The notes: a model not told the origin generated them from the letters alone. DNA of 64,000 nucleotides from Paraburkholderia caballeronis (GCF_900104845.1 NZ_FNSR01000001.1:1116001-1180000); one strand, 5' to 3'; shown: positions 33,153 through 43,813, numbered from the stretch's first letter. A program made the numbers and translations.

Positions 33153-34328
33153 ATGAACACCTGGTTATCGTGGTGGCGTGCTGACGAGCGTATCGCTCAG
33201 GTGCTGCGCGCGTTGCTGCGTCGCGGGACGCGACTGAGCCACCACCTGTTCAGCATCGTCGGCGGTTGCGCCGTCATGCTCGCACTCGCTGTCTGGTTGT
33301 TGCCTTCGTGGCGCGGCACGCTCGCCGCGCGCGTGATGCCGTTCGTGTCGGCCGCCGTGCAGGCCGGTCCCGCGCGGCTGCTGCAGGGTAATCCGTTGCC
33401 GTCGTTCGCGCCGTCTGGCGCGAAGCCGGACGACGACTCGCTCGCCGACAACGCCGGCGGCCCGACGCCGACCGCCACGCTCGCGGATGCGGGTACGGCC
33501 GCAGCCGGCGGCAACGTCGCGGGAGCGACGACGCTCGACGCGGTTACGCTGAACGGCCTCGACCCGCGCGCGCTGCCGAGCGTCGGCGCGCTCGCACGGA
33601 TGATCCCGTCGCAACGGATCACGCCCGACGCGCGCGACGACCGCGTGCTCGTGTCGGAGCGCGAGCAAGGGCTTGTCTCGACCTACCTGTCGCGCCGCTA
33701 TCGCGTCGCGCAGGAGCCGGTCGGCGAACTGGTGAAGGCCGCGTTCGACACCGGCCGCGAAGTCGGCCTCGATCCGCTGCTGCTGCTCGCCGTGATGGCG
33801 ATCGAATCGGGCTTCAACCCGTACGCGGAAAGCGGCGTCGGCGCGCAGGGGCTGATGCAGGTGATGTCCAAGGTCCACTCGGACAAGTTCCAGTATTTCG
33901 GCGGCCAGAGCGCGGCGCTCGATCCGCTCGCGAACATCAAGGTCGGCGCGCTGGTGCTGAAGGACTGCATCGCGCGCGGCGGTTCGGTGCCGGGCGGGCT
34001 GCGGCTGTACGTCGGCTCGACGTCGCAGGACGATGGCGGCTACGGCGCGAAGGTAATGGCCGAGCGCGGCCGTCTGCGCGACGTCGCGCGCGGCCGTCGC
34101 GTGTCGATCACCGCGCCGCAGGCGCCGACGCCGACGCCGGCCCCGGCTGCGACCACCGTCAGCACGCCGGTGCCACAGCACGATGGGCGTCGTGTGCAGG
34201 TGACGCTCGACGGCGCGCATCCGCTGACCGAAAAGACCGCGTCGTCGCCGGCGAAGGCCGCATCGGAGCAGGACGACGCGAGCACGGCTGCGCAGAAGCA
34301 CGCGCAAGCGTCGGAGATGGGCGTCTGA
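33153..34328 (+). CDS. Membrane-anchored lytic transglycosylase (SLT domain)
   Basis: 391 residues. A transmembrane anchor (HLFSIVGGCAVMLALAVWLLPSW) is followed by a Pro/Ala/Gly-rich linker. The catalytic domain spans about residues 190-310: LDPLLLLAVMAIESGFNPYAES with the catalytic Glu, GAQGLMQVM, and DPLANIKVGALVL. The tail after residue 320 is Pro/Thr/Ala-rich. It cuts peptidoglycan to 1,6-anhydro products in the periplasm. GGGAGATCTGTAG precedes the ATG. It has a very long upstream leader region. Confidence 0.88.
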   Translation: MNTWLSWWRADERIAQVLRALLRRGTRLSHHLFSIVGGCAVMLALAVWLLPSWRGTLAARVMPFVSAAVQAGPARLLQGNPLPSFAPSGAKPDDDSLADNAGGPTPTATLADAGTAAAGGNVAGATTLDAVTLNGLDPRALPSVGALARMIPSQRITPDARDDRVLVSEREQGLVSTYLSRRYRVAQEPVGELVKAAFDTGREVGLDPLLLLAVMAIESGFNPYAESGVGAQGLMQVMSKVHSDKFQYFGGQSAALDPLANIKVGALVLKDCIARGGSVPGGLRLYVGSTSQDDGGYGAKVMAERGRLRDVARGRRVSITAPQAPTPTPAPAATTVSTPVPQHDGRRVQVTLDGAHPLTEKTASSPAKAASEQDDASTAAQKHAQASEMGV

Positions 34329-34375
34329 CGACGGACAGTGGCGGGCAGCCGCCGCGCCGCTATCGGCGCAAAACG

Positions 34376-34402
34376 AAAAAGGCACCGCGAGGTGCCTTTT
34401 TT
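34376..34402. terminator. Bidirectional terminator
   Basis: GGCACC-GCGA-GGTGCC flanked by AAAAA on the left and TTTTTT on the right, between the convergent transglycosylase and aminotransferase genes. Confidence 0.88.
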
Positions 34403-34452
34403 CATTGGGCCGGTTGAGCAACCTGCCCGAAACGAAACAGTGTCTGGCCGCG

Positions 34453-35646
34453 TCAGCGGCCAAACAGCCCGCGCAGCCGCTCGACTGCTTCTTCGAGCCG
34501 CTCATACGCGGTCGCGTAGGACAACCGCACGTACTGCCGGGGCGCGGCGACGCCGAAGTCCATCCCCGGCACCAGCACCGTGCCGGCCTCGTGCAGCATC
34601 GCGCGCGTGAGCGCGTCGCTGTCGCCGGCGGCCGGGTGCGCGACGCCGGTGCAGTCCGCGTACACGTAGAACGCGCCGTCCGGCATCACCGGCACCGAGA
34701 AGCCCAGCGATTCGAGCGCCGGCGCGATGAAGTCGCGCCGGCGGCGGAATTCGAGCCGGCGCGCCTCGTAGATCGCGAGGGTGTCCGGCTCGAAACACGC
34801 GAGCGCCGCATGCTGCGCGAGCGCCGACGCGCAGATGAACAGGTTCTGCGCGAGTTTTTCGAATGCGCCGGTGAGCGCCGGCGGCACCACGAGCCAGCCG
34901 AGCCGCCAGCCGGTCATGTTGAAGTACTTCGAGAAGCTGTTGACGGTCACGACGTCGTCGCCGAACGACAGCGCGGACACCGGCGGCGCGTCGTAGCTGA
35001 GCCCCTGGTAGATCTCGTCGACGATCGTGAAGCCGCCGCGCGCGCGGACGGCCTCGACGATCCGCTTTAGCTCGTCGGCCTCGATCGACGTGCCGGTCGG
35101 GTTCGACGGCGACGCGAGCAGCACGCCGCGCGTGCGCGGCGTCCACAGCCGCTCGACGTCGGCCGCGCTCAACTGGAAGCGCACGTCCGGGCCGCTCGGC
35201 ACGAGCACCGGCTTGCCTTCGGCCGCCGCGACGAAGTGGCGGTTGCACGGGTAGCTCGGGTCCGGCATCAGCACTTCGTCGTCGCGATCGACGAGCGCGG
35301 TGCACGCGAGCAGCAGCGCCGCCGACGCGCCCGCGGTGACGACGATCCGCGCCGGATCGATCGTCAGGCCGTACGCGTGCGCGTAGTGCGCGGCGATCGC
35401 TTCGCGCAGCGCCGGGATGCCGAGCGCGCTCGTGTACTGCGTGACGCCGCGGCGCAGCGCGGCTGCGGCGGCCTCGACGACGGGTTCCGGCGCGGTGAAG
35501 TCGGGCTCGCCGATGCCCATGTGGATGATGTCGCGTCCCGCGCGTTCGAGTTTCGCGGCTTCCTTCGCCAGTTCCATCACGTAGAACGGCTGGATCGCGT
35601 CGACGCGGGCGGCAAGCCGCAGCAGCGGCTCGGCAACGGTGTTCAT
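34453..35646 (-). CDS. Class I/II PLP-dependent aminotransferase
   Basis: 397 residues of the aspartate-aminotransferase fold. Visible motifs: MGIGEPDFTAPEPV, VTAGASAALLLA, PSYPCNRHF, SPSNPTGT, DEIYQGLSY, and the PLP lysine in VNSFSKYFNMTGWRLGW. The substrate cannot be set; similar proteins are annotated as aspartate or aromatic/alanine-type aminotransferases. The start MNTVAEPLL is chosen by alignment. It lies downstream of nusB on the same strand with a 130-base gap. Confidence 0.85.
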   Translation of the reverse strand: MNTVAEPLLRLAARVDAIQPFYVMELAKEAAKLERAGRDIIHMGIGEPDFTAPEPVVEAAAAALRRGVTQYTSALGIPALREAIAAHYAHAYGLTIDPARIVVTAGASAALLLACTALVDRDDEVLMPDPSYPCNRHFVAAAEGKPVLVPSGPDVRFQLSAADVERLWTPRTRGVLLASPSNPTGTSIEADELKRIVEAVRARGGFTIVDEIYQGLSYDAPPVSALSFGDDVVTVNSFSKYFNMTGWRLGWLVVPPALTGAFEKLAQNLFICASALAQHAALACFEPDTLAIYEARRLEFRRRRDFIAPALESLGFSVPVMPDGAFYVYADCTGVAHPAAGDSDALTRAMLHEAGTVLVPGMDFGVAAPRQYVRLSYATAYERLEEAVERLRGLFGR

Positions 35647-35776
35647 GCGGTGCTTCCGGTGGTAGCGGGGAGGGTGGCCGGCCGGCGCGGGCAAACCGCG
35701 CCGCCGGACGACGCACGCCGTGGCGCGCGTCGGAAAAGCGGGGGCGCGGACGGGTGAAGCGGCCCGCGCCCGGCTG

Positions 35777-36211
35777 TCACGACCGGCGGGCCGCCTGCGT
35801 TTCGGCGGCGCGCAACTGCACGGACAGCTTGTCGAGCACGCCGTTCACGTACTTGTAGCCGTCCGAGCCGCCGAACGTCTTCGCGAGTTCGACTGCCTCG
35901 TTGATTACGACGCGGTACGGAATGTCGACGTGATGCTTCAACTCGTACGTCGCGACGAGCAGCACCGCGCGTTCGACCGGCGACAACTGGTCGATCGGCC
36001 GGTCGAGGCTCGGCGCGATCGCGGCGGACAGCGTGTCCGACTCGCGGATCACGCCGTGCAGGATCGCGTCGAGATGCTCGTGGTCAGCCTTGTCGTAACC
36101 CTGGGCGCCGCGCAGTTGCGCGTCGATTTCGCCGGCGGGCACGCCCGACAGCAGCCACTGATACAACCCCTGCGTGGCCAGTTCGCGGGAGCGGCGGCGC
36201 GCGCTCTTCAT
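35777..36211 (-). CDS. nusB: Transcription antitermination factor NusB
   Basis: 144-residue all-helical RNA-binding protein that, with NusE, binds boxA in rRNA leaders. Recognised from [75 protein letters not shown]. The ATG overlaps the stop of ribH by four bases, the widespread ribH-nusB coupling. Confidence 0.94.
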   Translation of the reverse strand: MKSARRRSRELATQGLYQWLLSGVPAGEIDAQLRGAQGYDKADHEHLDAILHGVIRESDTLSAAIAPSLDRPIDQLSPVERAVLLVATYELKHHVDIPYRVVINEAVELAKTFGGSDGYKYVNGVLDKLSVQLRAAETQAARRS

Positions 36212-36717
36212 TGGCGTTCCTCTTCCTCGTCTTCTTCTTCGTCGTCGTCGCCGTCGAGCTGTTCGAGCGCGACCGTCAGGTTCGCCATCTCGACCGCGAC
36301 GCGGGCCGCGTCACGACCCTTCTCGGTCATCCGGGCGACGGCCTGTTCGTCGTTCTCGGTCGTCAGCACCGCGTTCGCGACCGGCACGCCGAAGTCGAGC
36401 GCGACGCGCGAGATGCCCGCGCCGCTTTCGTTCGACACGAGTTCGAAGTGGTAGGTCTCGCCGCGCACGACCGCGCCGAGCGCGATCAGCGCGTCGAACT
36501 GGCCGCTTTCGGCGAGCTTCTGCAGCGCGAGCGGGATTTCGAGCGCGCCCGGCACGGTGACGAGCAGCACGTCCTCGCCGGTGACGCCGAGGCGTTCGAG
36601 TTCTTCGATGCACGCGTCAGCAAGGCCGTTGCAGACGGGTTCGTTGAAGCGGGACTGGACGATGCCGATGCGCAGTCCGTCGCCGTCGAGGTTCGGTTGG
36701 TATTGTCCGATTTCCAT
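36208..36717 (-). CDS. ribH: 6,7-dimethyl-8-ribityllumazine synthase RibH
   Basis: 169 residues. Condenses 5-amino-6-ribitylaminouracil with dihydroxybutanone phosphate, the penultimate step of riboflavin synthesis. [64 protein letters not shown] and [15 protein letters not shown] are the family landmarks. A 15-residue acidic tail ([15 protein letters not shown]) is unusual. Start at [10 protein letters not shown]. Confidence 0.94.
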   Translation of the reverse strand: MEIGQYQPNLDGDGLRIGIVQSRFNEPVCNGLADACIEELERLGVTGEDVLLVTVPGALEIPLALQKLAESGQFDALIALGAVVRGETYHFELVSNESGAGISRVALDFGVPVANAVLTTENDEQAVARMTEKGRDAARVAVEMANLTVALEQLDGDDDEEEDEEEERQ

Positions 36718-36785
36718 GGTGGATCCGTAGTGTCGGTTGAGCGGGTGGCGCGGAGGGTGGGCCGCGCGCGGATTACGCGTGCAGA

Positions 36786-37958
<1,173 letters not shown>

Positions 37959-38151
37959 GTCGGGTTTCTGTCGGGAAAGCGCACATTTTACGCCACGCGG
38001 GCGGGCGCGTCGCCGTCGCGACCGTGCGCGGCGCGGCGGCGGCCGGTTGCCCGGGGCGCACGGGATGCCCGGGATGCTGCACGGTCCGCCGCGCACCGCA
38101 CGCCGGGTCGGCCGAACGGCCAACTGTGCGGCGCGCGATACAACAGGCACC

Positions 38152-38190
38152 ATAGTAACGGTTGACGTTATTAACGTGAGGCGTTACTAT
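38152..38190 (+). promoter_or_regulatory. higBA promoter within a nested palindromic operator
   Basis: -35 TTGACG (38162-38167) and -10 TACTAT (38185-38190), 17 apart. Outer arms ATAGTAACG / CGTTACTAT (38152-38160 and 38182-38190) enclose the palindrome ACGTTATTAACGT (38165-38177). Expected transcription starts at or next to the HigB ATG (38195). HigA or the HigBA complex is the likely ligand. Confidence 0.6.
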
Positions 38191-38194
38191 CACC

Positions 38195-38473
38195 ATGATT
38201 TCTTCGTTCGCATGCCGCGATACCGCGGCGCTCTTCGCGGGGCGCCGCATCGCCCGGTTCGTCCAGATCGAAACAGCCGCGATCCGCAAGCTGCAGCAGC
38301 TCAATGCCGCCGCCACGCTGTCGTTCCTCGCGGTGCCGCCCGGCAACCGGCTGGAACGGCTCGACGGCGACCGCGCCGGGCGCTATAGCCTTCGCATCAA
38401 CGCGCGATGGCGCATCTGCTTTCGCTTCGACGACGGCGACGTGACGGAGGTCGAAATCGTCGACTACCACTGA
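38195..38473 (+). CDS. higB: HigB-type RelE-superfamily toxin
   Basis: 92-residue mRNA endonuclease-type toxin acting on translating ribosomes. IRKLQQLNAAATLSFLAVPPGNRLERLDGDRAGRYSLRINARWRICFRFDDGDVTEVEIVDYH is the characteristic C-terminal half of HigB/Doc-like RelE proteins encoded before their antitoxin. No Shine-Dalgarno is seen, consistent with a leaderless transcript. Followed after 11 bases by the antitoxin. Confidence 0.9.
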   Translation: MISSFACRDTAALFAGRRIARFVQIETAAIRKLQQLNAAATLSFLAVPPGNRLERLDGDRAGRYSLRINARWRICFRFDDGDVTEVEIVDYH

Positions 38474-38484
38474 GGAGCACTCAC

Positions 38485-38784
38485 ATGGCACGGGAAGTAC
38501 CGCTCGCCACGCCCGGCGAGATCCTGTCGGAAGAGTGGCTGACGCCGATGGGCATCAGCCAGTACGCGCTTGCGAAGGCGATCGGCGTGCCGCCGCGCCG
38601 CATCAACGAGATCGTGCTCGGCAAGCGCGCGATCACCGCGGACACCGCCGTGCGGCTCGCCGTTTTCTTCGGCACCGACGCGCGCAGCTGGATGGACTTG
38701 CAGGCTCACTACGACACGGAGCTTGCCAGCGAGCAGTTGCGCGACGTGCTCGCGCGGATCAAGCCGCACGTGGCGCATGCGTGA
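38485..38784 (+). CDS. higA: HigA antitoxin (XRE-type HTH)
   Basis: 99 residues. The HTH is LTPMGISQYALAKAIGVPPRRINEIVLGKRAITADTAVRLAVFFGTDARSWMDLQAHYD, the standard HigA pattern. GAGGAGCACTCAC precedes the ATG, giving the antitoxin the better ribosome site. It neutralises HigB and represses the operon by binding the upstream palindrome. Confidence 0.92.
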   Translation: MAREVPLATPGEILSEEWLTPMGISQYALAKAIGVPPRRINEIVLGKRAITADTAVRLAVFFGTDARSWMDLQAHYDTELASEQLRDVLARIKPHVAHA

Positions 38785-38847
38785 GCGGCGGCGCGGCGTG
38801 TTTCGTTTGACCGGGCGTGGCGGCGGGCAGCGGGTTAGCTGCGCGGG

Positions 38848-41220
38848 TTAGCTGCTCCGGCCATTCCCCATCAGGTCGAACGCGGCTTCGATCTGCCGCG
38901 CGAACCGTGCGCCGTCCATCAGCGGCGAACGTTCGAGACGCGCGCGCAGGCTCTCGCGCAACGCCGCGAGCCGGTCCACGTCGCGCGCGAGCGCAACGGC
39001 GGTTTCGACGAACGCGGCGTCGTCGTGCGCGGCCAGTTCCAGCAGATCGAGATTCGCCAACTGGCTCAAGCCTGCGCGGCCGGCCGCGGTCCCGCCGACG
39101 CGCGTCACCACCGGCACGCCCATCCACAACGCGTCGAGGCTCGTCGTGTGGCCGTTATATGGAAACGTGTCGAGGCCGACGTCGATCGTGTGATAGGTCG
39201 CGAGGTAGGCCGCACGCGGGCGGAACGACACGAAGTCCACCCGCGCCGCGTCCAGCCCCTGTGCGTGCATGCGCTGCGCGATGCGCGCGCGGCTCGCGCC
39301 GGGCGGCACCATCAGCACCATCCGCGCGGCGGGGAGCGCATCGAACACGCCGGCCCACAATCGCAACGTGCGATCGGTCAGCTTGCAGGGGTTGTTCAGG
39401 CAGCCGAACGTGATCCGGCCCGTCGCCAGCGCGGGCAGCGCGTTCACCGCGGGGCCATCGGCCAGCGGCGCGTAGCACCAGAACGAATCGGCAAGGCGGA
39501 GCGAGCGTTCGCGGTAATGGCGGTCGCTTCCGGCCGGGTCGAGATGCGGGTCGGTCAGCCGGTAGTCGATCGACGCGAGCCCCGACGTGCCCGGATACGC
39601 AAGCCAACTCGCCTGCACCGGCGCGGGCCGGCGCGCGAACACGCCGAGGCGTCCGTCGGCCATGTGCATCGTCAGATCGACGAGGATGTCGATTCCATCG
39701 TCGCGGATCAGTTGCGCGACGCTCGCGTCGTCGAGGTCGCGCACGTCGCGCCACCGGTCGACATAACCGGCGAGCCGTCGCGTCATCGCGTCGGGGCGCG
39801 CGACGTTCGCATAACAGACGATCTCGAATCGCTCGCGGTCGTGATGCGCGAGCAGCGGCACGAGGAACAGCGCCTGGCAATGGTCGCGGAAGTCCGCGCC
39901 GACGTAGCCTACCCTCAGCCGCCGGCCGGATACGGACATCGGTCTTGCGGCAACGCGCGCATGAGCGTCGGGCTGCGACGCCAGCAGCGGCGCCTCGTGC
40001 TGCACCGACCAGTTCAGCGCCTCCGCGAGCACCGGGCCGGCCGTCTCCGACTGGAACCCGAGCGCATAAACGAGGTTGCTGTGCGCGACCACGTTCCGCG
40101 GATCGCTGGCGACGGCGCGACGGTAGCAGTCGATCGCGTCGTCGAGCGCGCCGCCGTCCTTCAGCACGTTGCCGAGATTGTTCAGCGTCGCCGAATGTCG
40201 CGGATCGTACGTGAGCGCGATCCGCAAATGCGCTTCCGCGTCGTCGTGCCGGCCGAGCACTCGCAGCAGGTTCGCCGCGTTGTTGCGCGCGGCGATGAAG
40301 TCCGGGCGCAGGCGCAATGCCGCGTCGAACGCATCGGCGGCCGCGCCGAATTCGCCAAGCCGCTTGCACACGCTGCCGAGGTTGTTGAACGCGTCCGCGT
40401 GCGCCGGATCGAGCGCGACCGCGCGCCGGAACTGTGCGGCCGATTCCGCATGGCGACCCGCGCCGTGCAGCGCGTTGCCGAGGTTGTACGCGGCTTGCGC
40501 GTCGTGCGGATCGAGTTCCGCCGCGCGCGCCAGCCATTGCGTGGCTTCGGCGAACGCCTGTCCGTCGCAGAGCGCGACGCCGAGATTGATCAGATTCGCG
40601 GTCGCTCGCGGATCGACGCGCACCGCGTCGCGCAGCAGCACAATCGCTTCATCGAGCCGGTCCTGTTCGCGCAGCAGCGTGCCGAGATTGGTGAGCGCGC
40701 TCGCGTGAGCAGGCTGCGCCGCGAGCGCGGCGCGATACGCGCGTTCGGCCGCGTCGGCCGCGCCGCTTTGCCGATGGCTGATGCCGAGGTTGTTCGCGGC
40801 GTCCGCGTGGGCCGGGTCGAGCGCAAGCGTCTGCGTATAGGCGTCGATCGCATTGGCGTGATCGCCGAGCGCCTGCAACGCGTTGCCGAGCGAGCAGTGC
40901 AGATCCGCCGACGCGGGATCGAGCGCGAGCGCCGCGCGGCATGCCGAGGCCGCGTCCGCGAAACGGTTCAGGCCGTGCAGCACCTGCGCGCGCACGAAGT
41001 GGCAGCGAAGGTCATCCGGCGCGGTCGCGAGCGCGTCGTCCAGTTGCGCCAACGCGCCGACGCCATTGCCGCATTGCCATTCGAGGATGCCAAGCCGGAA
41101 GCGGATCTCCGCGACGTCGAGGCCGTTGGCGAGCGCGGCTTCGTAAAGCGTTCGCGCGGTGTGCAGATCGCCGGCGAGATGGCGCGCGCGGGCTTCGGCG
41201 ACGAGCGGGTTCGCCGTCAC
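38848..41220 (-). CDS. TPR protein with OGT (GT41) glycosyltransferase domain
   Basis: 790 residues. About the first 420 are successive tetratricopeptide repeats (for example LDPAHADAANNLGISHRQSGAADAAERAYRAAL). The C-terminal part is an O-GlcNAc-transferase/SPINDLY-like fold: RLRVGYVGADFRDHCQALFLVPLL, LVDLTMHMADGRLGVFARRPAPVQASWLAYPGTSGL, TFGCLNNPCKLTDRTL, DTFPYNGHTTSLDALWMGVPVVTR. It should transfer a sugar from UDP-sugar to protein Ser/Thr or Asn. The GTG start overlaps the preceding stop (GTGA), so the two are coupled. Target unknown. Confidence 0.82.
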   Translation of the reverse strand: MTANPLVAEARARHLAGDLHTARTLYEAALANGLDVAEIRFRLGILEWQCGNGVGALAQLDDALATAPDDLRCHFVRAQVLHGLNRFADAASACRAALALDPASADLHCSLGNALQALGDHANAIDAYTQTLALDPAHADAANNLGISHRQSGAADAAERAYRAALAAQPAHASALTNLGTLLREQDRLDEAIVLLRDAVRVDPRATANLINLGVALCDGQAFAEATQWLARAAELDPHDAQAAYNLGNALHGAGRHAESAAQFRRAVALDPAHADAFNNLGSVCKRLGEFGAAADAFDAALRLRPDFIAARNNAANLLRVLGRHDDAEAHLRIALTYDPRHSATLNNLGNVLKDGGALDDAIDCYRRAVASDPRNVVAHSNLVYALGFQSETAGPVLAEALNWSVQHEAPLLASQPDAHARVAARPMSVSGRRLRVGYVGADFRDHCQALFLVPLLAHHDRERFEIVCYANVARPDAMTRRLAGYVDRWRDVRDLDDASVAQLIRDDGIDILVDLTMHMADGRLGVFARRPAPVQASWLAYPGTSGLASIDYRLTDPHLDPAGSDRHYRERSLRLADSFWCYAPLADGPAVNALPALATGRITFGCLNNPCKLTDRTLRLWAGVFDALPAARMVLMVPPGASRARIAQRMHAQGLDAARVDFVSFRPRAAYLATYHTIDVGLDTFPYNGHTTSLDALWMGVPVVTRVGGTAAGRAGLSQLANLDLLELAAHDDAAFVETAVALARDVDRLAALRESLRARLERSPLMDGARFARQIEAAFDLMGNGRSS

Positions 41221-42686
41221 GCCGGCGCAACCGGTGACGAAAGCGGCGAAGCGAGCGGTGAATCCATGCGGCCGCCTCGTGCATCCAGCATCCGTTCGAA
41301 CGCGGCGGCGATGCGCTCGATGAACGGGTTCTTGTGCGCAAGCGGCCCGTTGCGCGCTTCGCGGTGCGCGAGCATCGTCGCATTGGCCTCGAACACGAGC
41401 ACCTGTTGCGCGGACGTGAGCGCGAAATCGAGTCCGCCGTAATCGAGGTCGAGCCCCCGGCCGATCTCGACGATCGCGTCCATCGCGCGTGCGCCGAGCG
41501 CCGCGCGCGGGTCGGCGAGAAAGCGCGTTTCTTCTTCGAGCTTCCAGCGGGTGTCGGTCATCTCCGCCGAGAAGTAGTGGACCATCCACTGCGGCGAGAT
41601 CGCGAGGTGATACGCATACGGCTCGCGATCGACATAGATCACGCGGTACTTGCGGAAGTAGCCGTCGGCGCTGCGAAAGTCGTGATACGCGGTCAGGTAA
41701 CACGGCGCATCGAGTGCGACGAGCGCGGGCCATAGCGTGTCGATCGACGCGTGCCGCGCAAGCTGCTCGCCGCCATGCACCGCGAGCGGCCGCATCAGCA
41801 GCGGGAACGTCACGTCATGCTGCGCGAGTTGCCGGGCGAGCGCGTCCGCGCTTGCGGGCTTCGCGTCGAGCCGGATGCAGCGCGGCACGATCGCGTCGCG
41901 CACCGGCGCGAGTTGCGTGGCGGTGCGATGACGAAACGTGCGCTCGATCGCATCGGGCGGATTGAGCACCGGACGTCCGCACCGGCGCGCGAAACGCGCG
42001 ATGCGCGGCGACAACGGCTGCGCGATGTCCGGATCGCCGATCGCGTTGAACACCACGTCGTACGGCGGCAACCGCGCATCTTCCGCATCGTCCGCGTAGT
42101 CGATCGCATAACGGATGCGCGAGGTCGTCTCGAACGACAGCATCGCGTCGATCGGCACGTTGCCGGTCCCTTTGCCGACGCCGAGGATCAGCACGCGCCG
42201 CCGCTCGTCACGGACCGCCGGCTCGACGAACGCGCGCTGAAGCCGGTATGCGCGGTCGCGATGCGATAGCGCGCCGCGTTTGTCGCCTGCCGCTTCGAGC
42301 ACGGCCGCGAGGTTCTGATGCGCGATCGCGAGATCGGGATGCACGCCGAGCGCGTGGAGATACCAGCGGATCGCGTCGTCGCGCCGGCCCTTGATCGCAT
42401 AGACGGTCGCGACGTTGTACAGCACCAGTGCCATCTGTTCGGGCGGCGCATTGCCGAGCGCGGCGAGCGCCGCGAGCGCGAGCCGATGCGCGGTAAAACC
42501 CGCTTCGTCGCGCGCCGCGTGCGTCGCCTCGATCATCCGCGCATGCAGCGTCGCGTCGAGCGGCGCGGCGTCGAGTGCGCGCGACAGCCGTTCGATCGCA
42601 TCGCTTTGCTGCTGCGTTTCCTGTTGAGGCGATCCATCGGACCTCGCGGACGCGTCGGGCGCGGGAGATTCGTCGGTGGGCGTCAT
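41217..42686 (-). CDS. TPR protein with ATP-grasp-like C-terminal domain
   Basis: 489 residues. Residues about 60-150 hold tetratricopeptide repeats (EQMALVLYNVATVYAIKGRRDDAIRWYLHALGVHPDLAIAHQNLAAVLEAAGDKRGAL). The remainder (RRVLILGVGKGTGNVP, PPYDVVFNAIGDPDIAQPL, FPLLMRPLAVHGGEQL, FRKYRVIYVDREPYAYHLAIS, LDLDYGGLDFALTSAQQVLVFEANATM) has the layout of an ATP-grasp ligase, with GGLDF and FEANATM as the metal/nucleotide region. Coupled to the glycosyltransferase. Substrate unknown. Confidence 0.75.
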   Translation of the reverse strand: MTPTDESPAPDASARSDGSPQQETQQQSDAIERLSRALDAAPLDATLHARMIEATHAARDEAGFTAHRLALAALAALGNAPPEQMALVLYNVATVYAIKGRRDDAIRWYLHALGVHPDLAIAHQNLAAVLEAAGDKRGALSHRDRAYRLQRAFVEPAVRDERRRVLILGVGKGTGNVPIDAMLSFETTSRIRYAIDYADDAEDARLPPYDVVFNAIGDPDIAQPLSPRIARFARRCGRPVLNPPDAIERTFRHRTATQLAPVRDAIVPRCIRLDAKPASADALARQLAQHDVTFPLLMRPLAVHGGEQLARHASIDTLWPALVALDAPCYLTAYHDFRSADGYFRKYRVIYVDREPYAYHLAISPQWMVHYFSAEMTDTRWKLEEETRFLADPRAALGARAMDAIVEIGRGLDLDYGGLDFALTSAQQVLVFEANATMLAHREARNGPLAHKNPFIERIAAAFERMLDARGGRMDSPLASPLSSPVAPA

Positions 42687-42715
42687 CTGATGTCCTGGGC
42701 GGGTCGGATTCGGCG

Positions 42716-43813
42716 TCAAACCCGCTGCACGCTGAATTCGGTCAGCGTTTCGCACAGCGTTTCGACGGCTTCCGGCGTGACCGCGTTGTACAGCGACGCG
42801 CGCAATCCGCCGAGCGAGCGGTGGCCTTCGAGGCCGACGATCCCGCGTTCGCCGGCCGCGTCGACGAACGCGCGGTCGAGCCGTTCGTCGCCGAACGTGA
42901 ATGCCGCGTTCATCCGCGAGCGCCACGGCAGCGCGGCATGCACGGCGACGGCGTCCCGCAGCGCGTCGAGCGTGCCGTACAGACGCTGCGCCTTCGTTTC
43001 GTTGATGCGCTGCATCGCCGCGAGTCCGCCAATGTCGTCGCGCAGCCAGCGCGTGACCAGCGTGAGCACGTAGATCGCGAACACCGGCGGCGTGTTGTAG
43101 TTCGAGCGATGGGCGATCTGCGTGCGCAGGTCGAGAATGTGCGGCAGGTCGCCGGGAATCCGCGCGAGCATCTCGCGGTCGATCAGCGCGACGGTGACGC
43201 CGGCCGGGCCGAGGTTCTTCTGCGCGTGCGCGTAGATCATCGCGAAGCGGTCGGCGGCGAGCGGCTTCGACAGGAAGTCCGACGACATGTCCGCGATGAG
43301 CGGCACCGACGGCGCGCGCGACGGCTCCGCGAACTGCAACCCTTCGACGGTCTCGTTCGTCACGTAATGCAGATACGCGGCATCGGCCGCGACGTCCAGC
43401 CGATCCAGCGCGGGCAGCTCGCGATAACCGCCGCGCTGTCCATCCCATGCGATCCGGCACGCGCGGACGCGGCCCGCTTCGGCCGTCGCGCGGCTGCTCC
43501 AGTAGCCCGAGTTCACGTATTCGGGCGGCGCATACGCATCCGTTGCGAAGTTCATCGGGATCGTCGCGAACAGCAGGCTGCTGCCGCCCTGCACGAACGT
43601 CACCGCGTAGCGGTCGGACAGGCCGAGCAGTTGCCGGATGTTGCGCTCGGCTTCGTCGAGGATCGCGCGGAACCAGTCCGACCGGTGGCTCATGCCGAGC
43701 ACCGACAGCCCCGTTTCGGGCAGCGCGGCGATCGCGTCGCGCGTCTGGTTCAGCACGATGGGCGGCAGGGCTCCGGGGCCGCCGGAGAAGTTCAGGGCGT
43801 TGGGGGTCATCAT
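42716..43813 (-). CDS. serC: Phosphoserine aminotransferase family protein (SerC-like)
   Basis: 365 residues. LNFSGGPGALPPIVLNQTRDAI, LGMSHRS, FVQGGSSLLFATIPMNF, IADMSSDFLSKPL, YAHAQKNLGPAGVTVALI (PLP lysine in AQKN) and HRSNYNTPPVFAIYV all match SerC. SerC converts 3-phosphohydroxypyruvate and 4-phosphohydroxythreonine precursors in serine and pyridoxal phosphate synthesis. It is 29 bases upstream of the TPR/ATP-grasp gene on the same strand, away from the usual serC neighbours (gyrA, pheA), so it may be a second copy. A Met codon one position later is an alternative start. Confidence 0.85.
   Translation of the reverse strand: MMTPNALNFSGGPGALPPIVLNQTRDAIAALPETGLSVLGMSHRSDWFRAILDEAERNIRQLLGLSDRYAVTFVQGGSSLLFATIPMNFATDAYAPPEYVNSGYWSSRATAEAGRVRACRIAWDGQRGGYRELPALDRLDVAADAAYLHYVTNETVEGLQFAEPSRAPSVPLIADMSSDFLSKPLAADRFAMIYAHAQKNLGPAGVTVALIDREMLARIPGDLPHILDLRTQIAHRSNYNTPPVFAIYVLTLVTRWLRDDIGGLAAMQRINETKAQRLYGTLDALRDAVAVHAALPWRSRMNAAFTFGDERLDRAFVDAAGERGIVGLEGHRSLGGLRASLYNAVTPEAVETLCETLTEFSVQRV

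Noticed and set aside
37959..38151. FMN riboswitch upstream of ribBA
   Set aside because: The conserved RFN boxes were not found between ribBA and higB, nor upstream of ribD or ribE.
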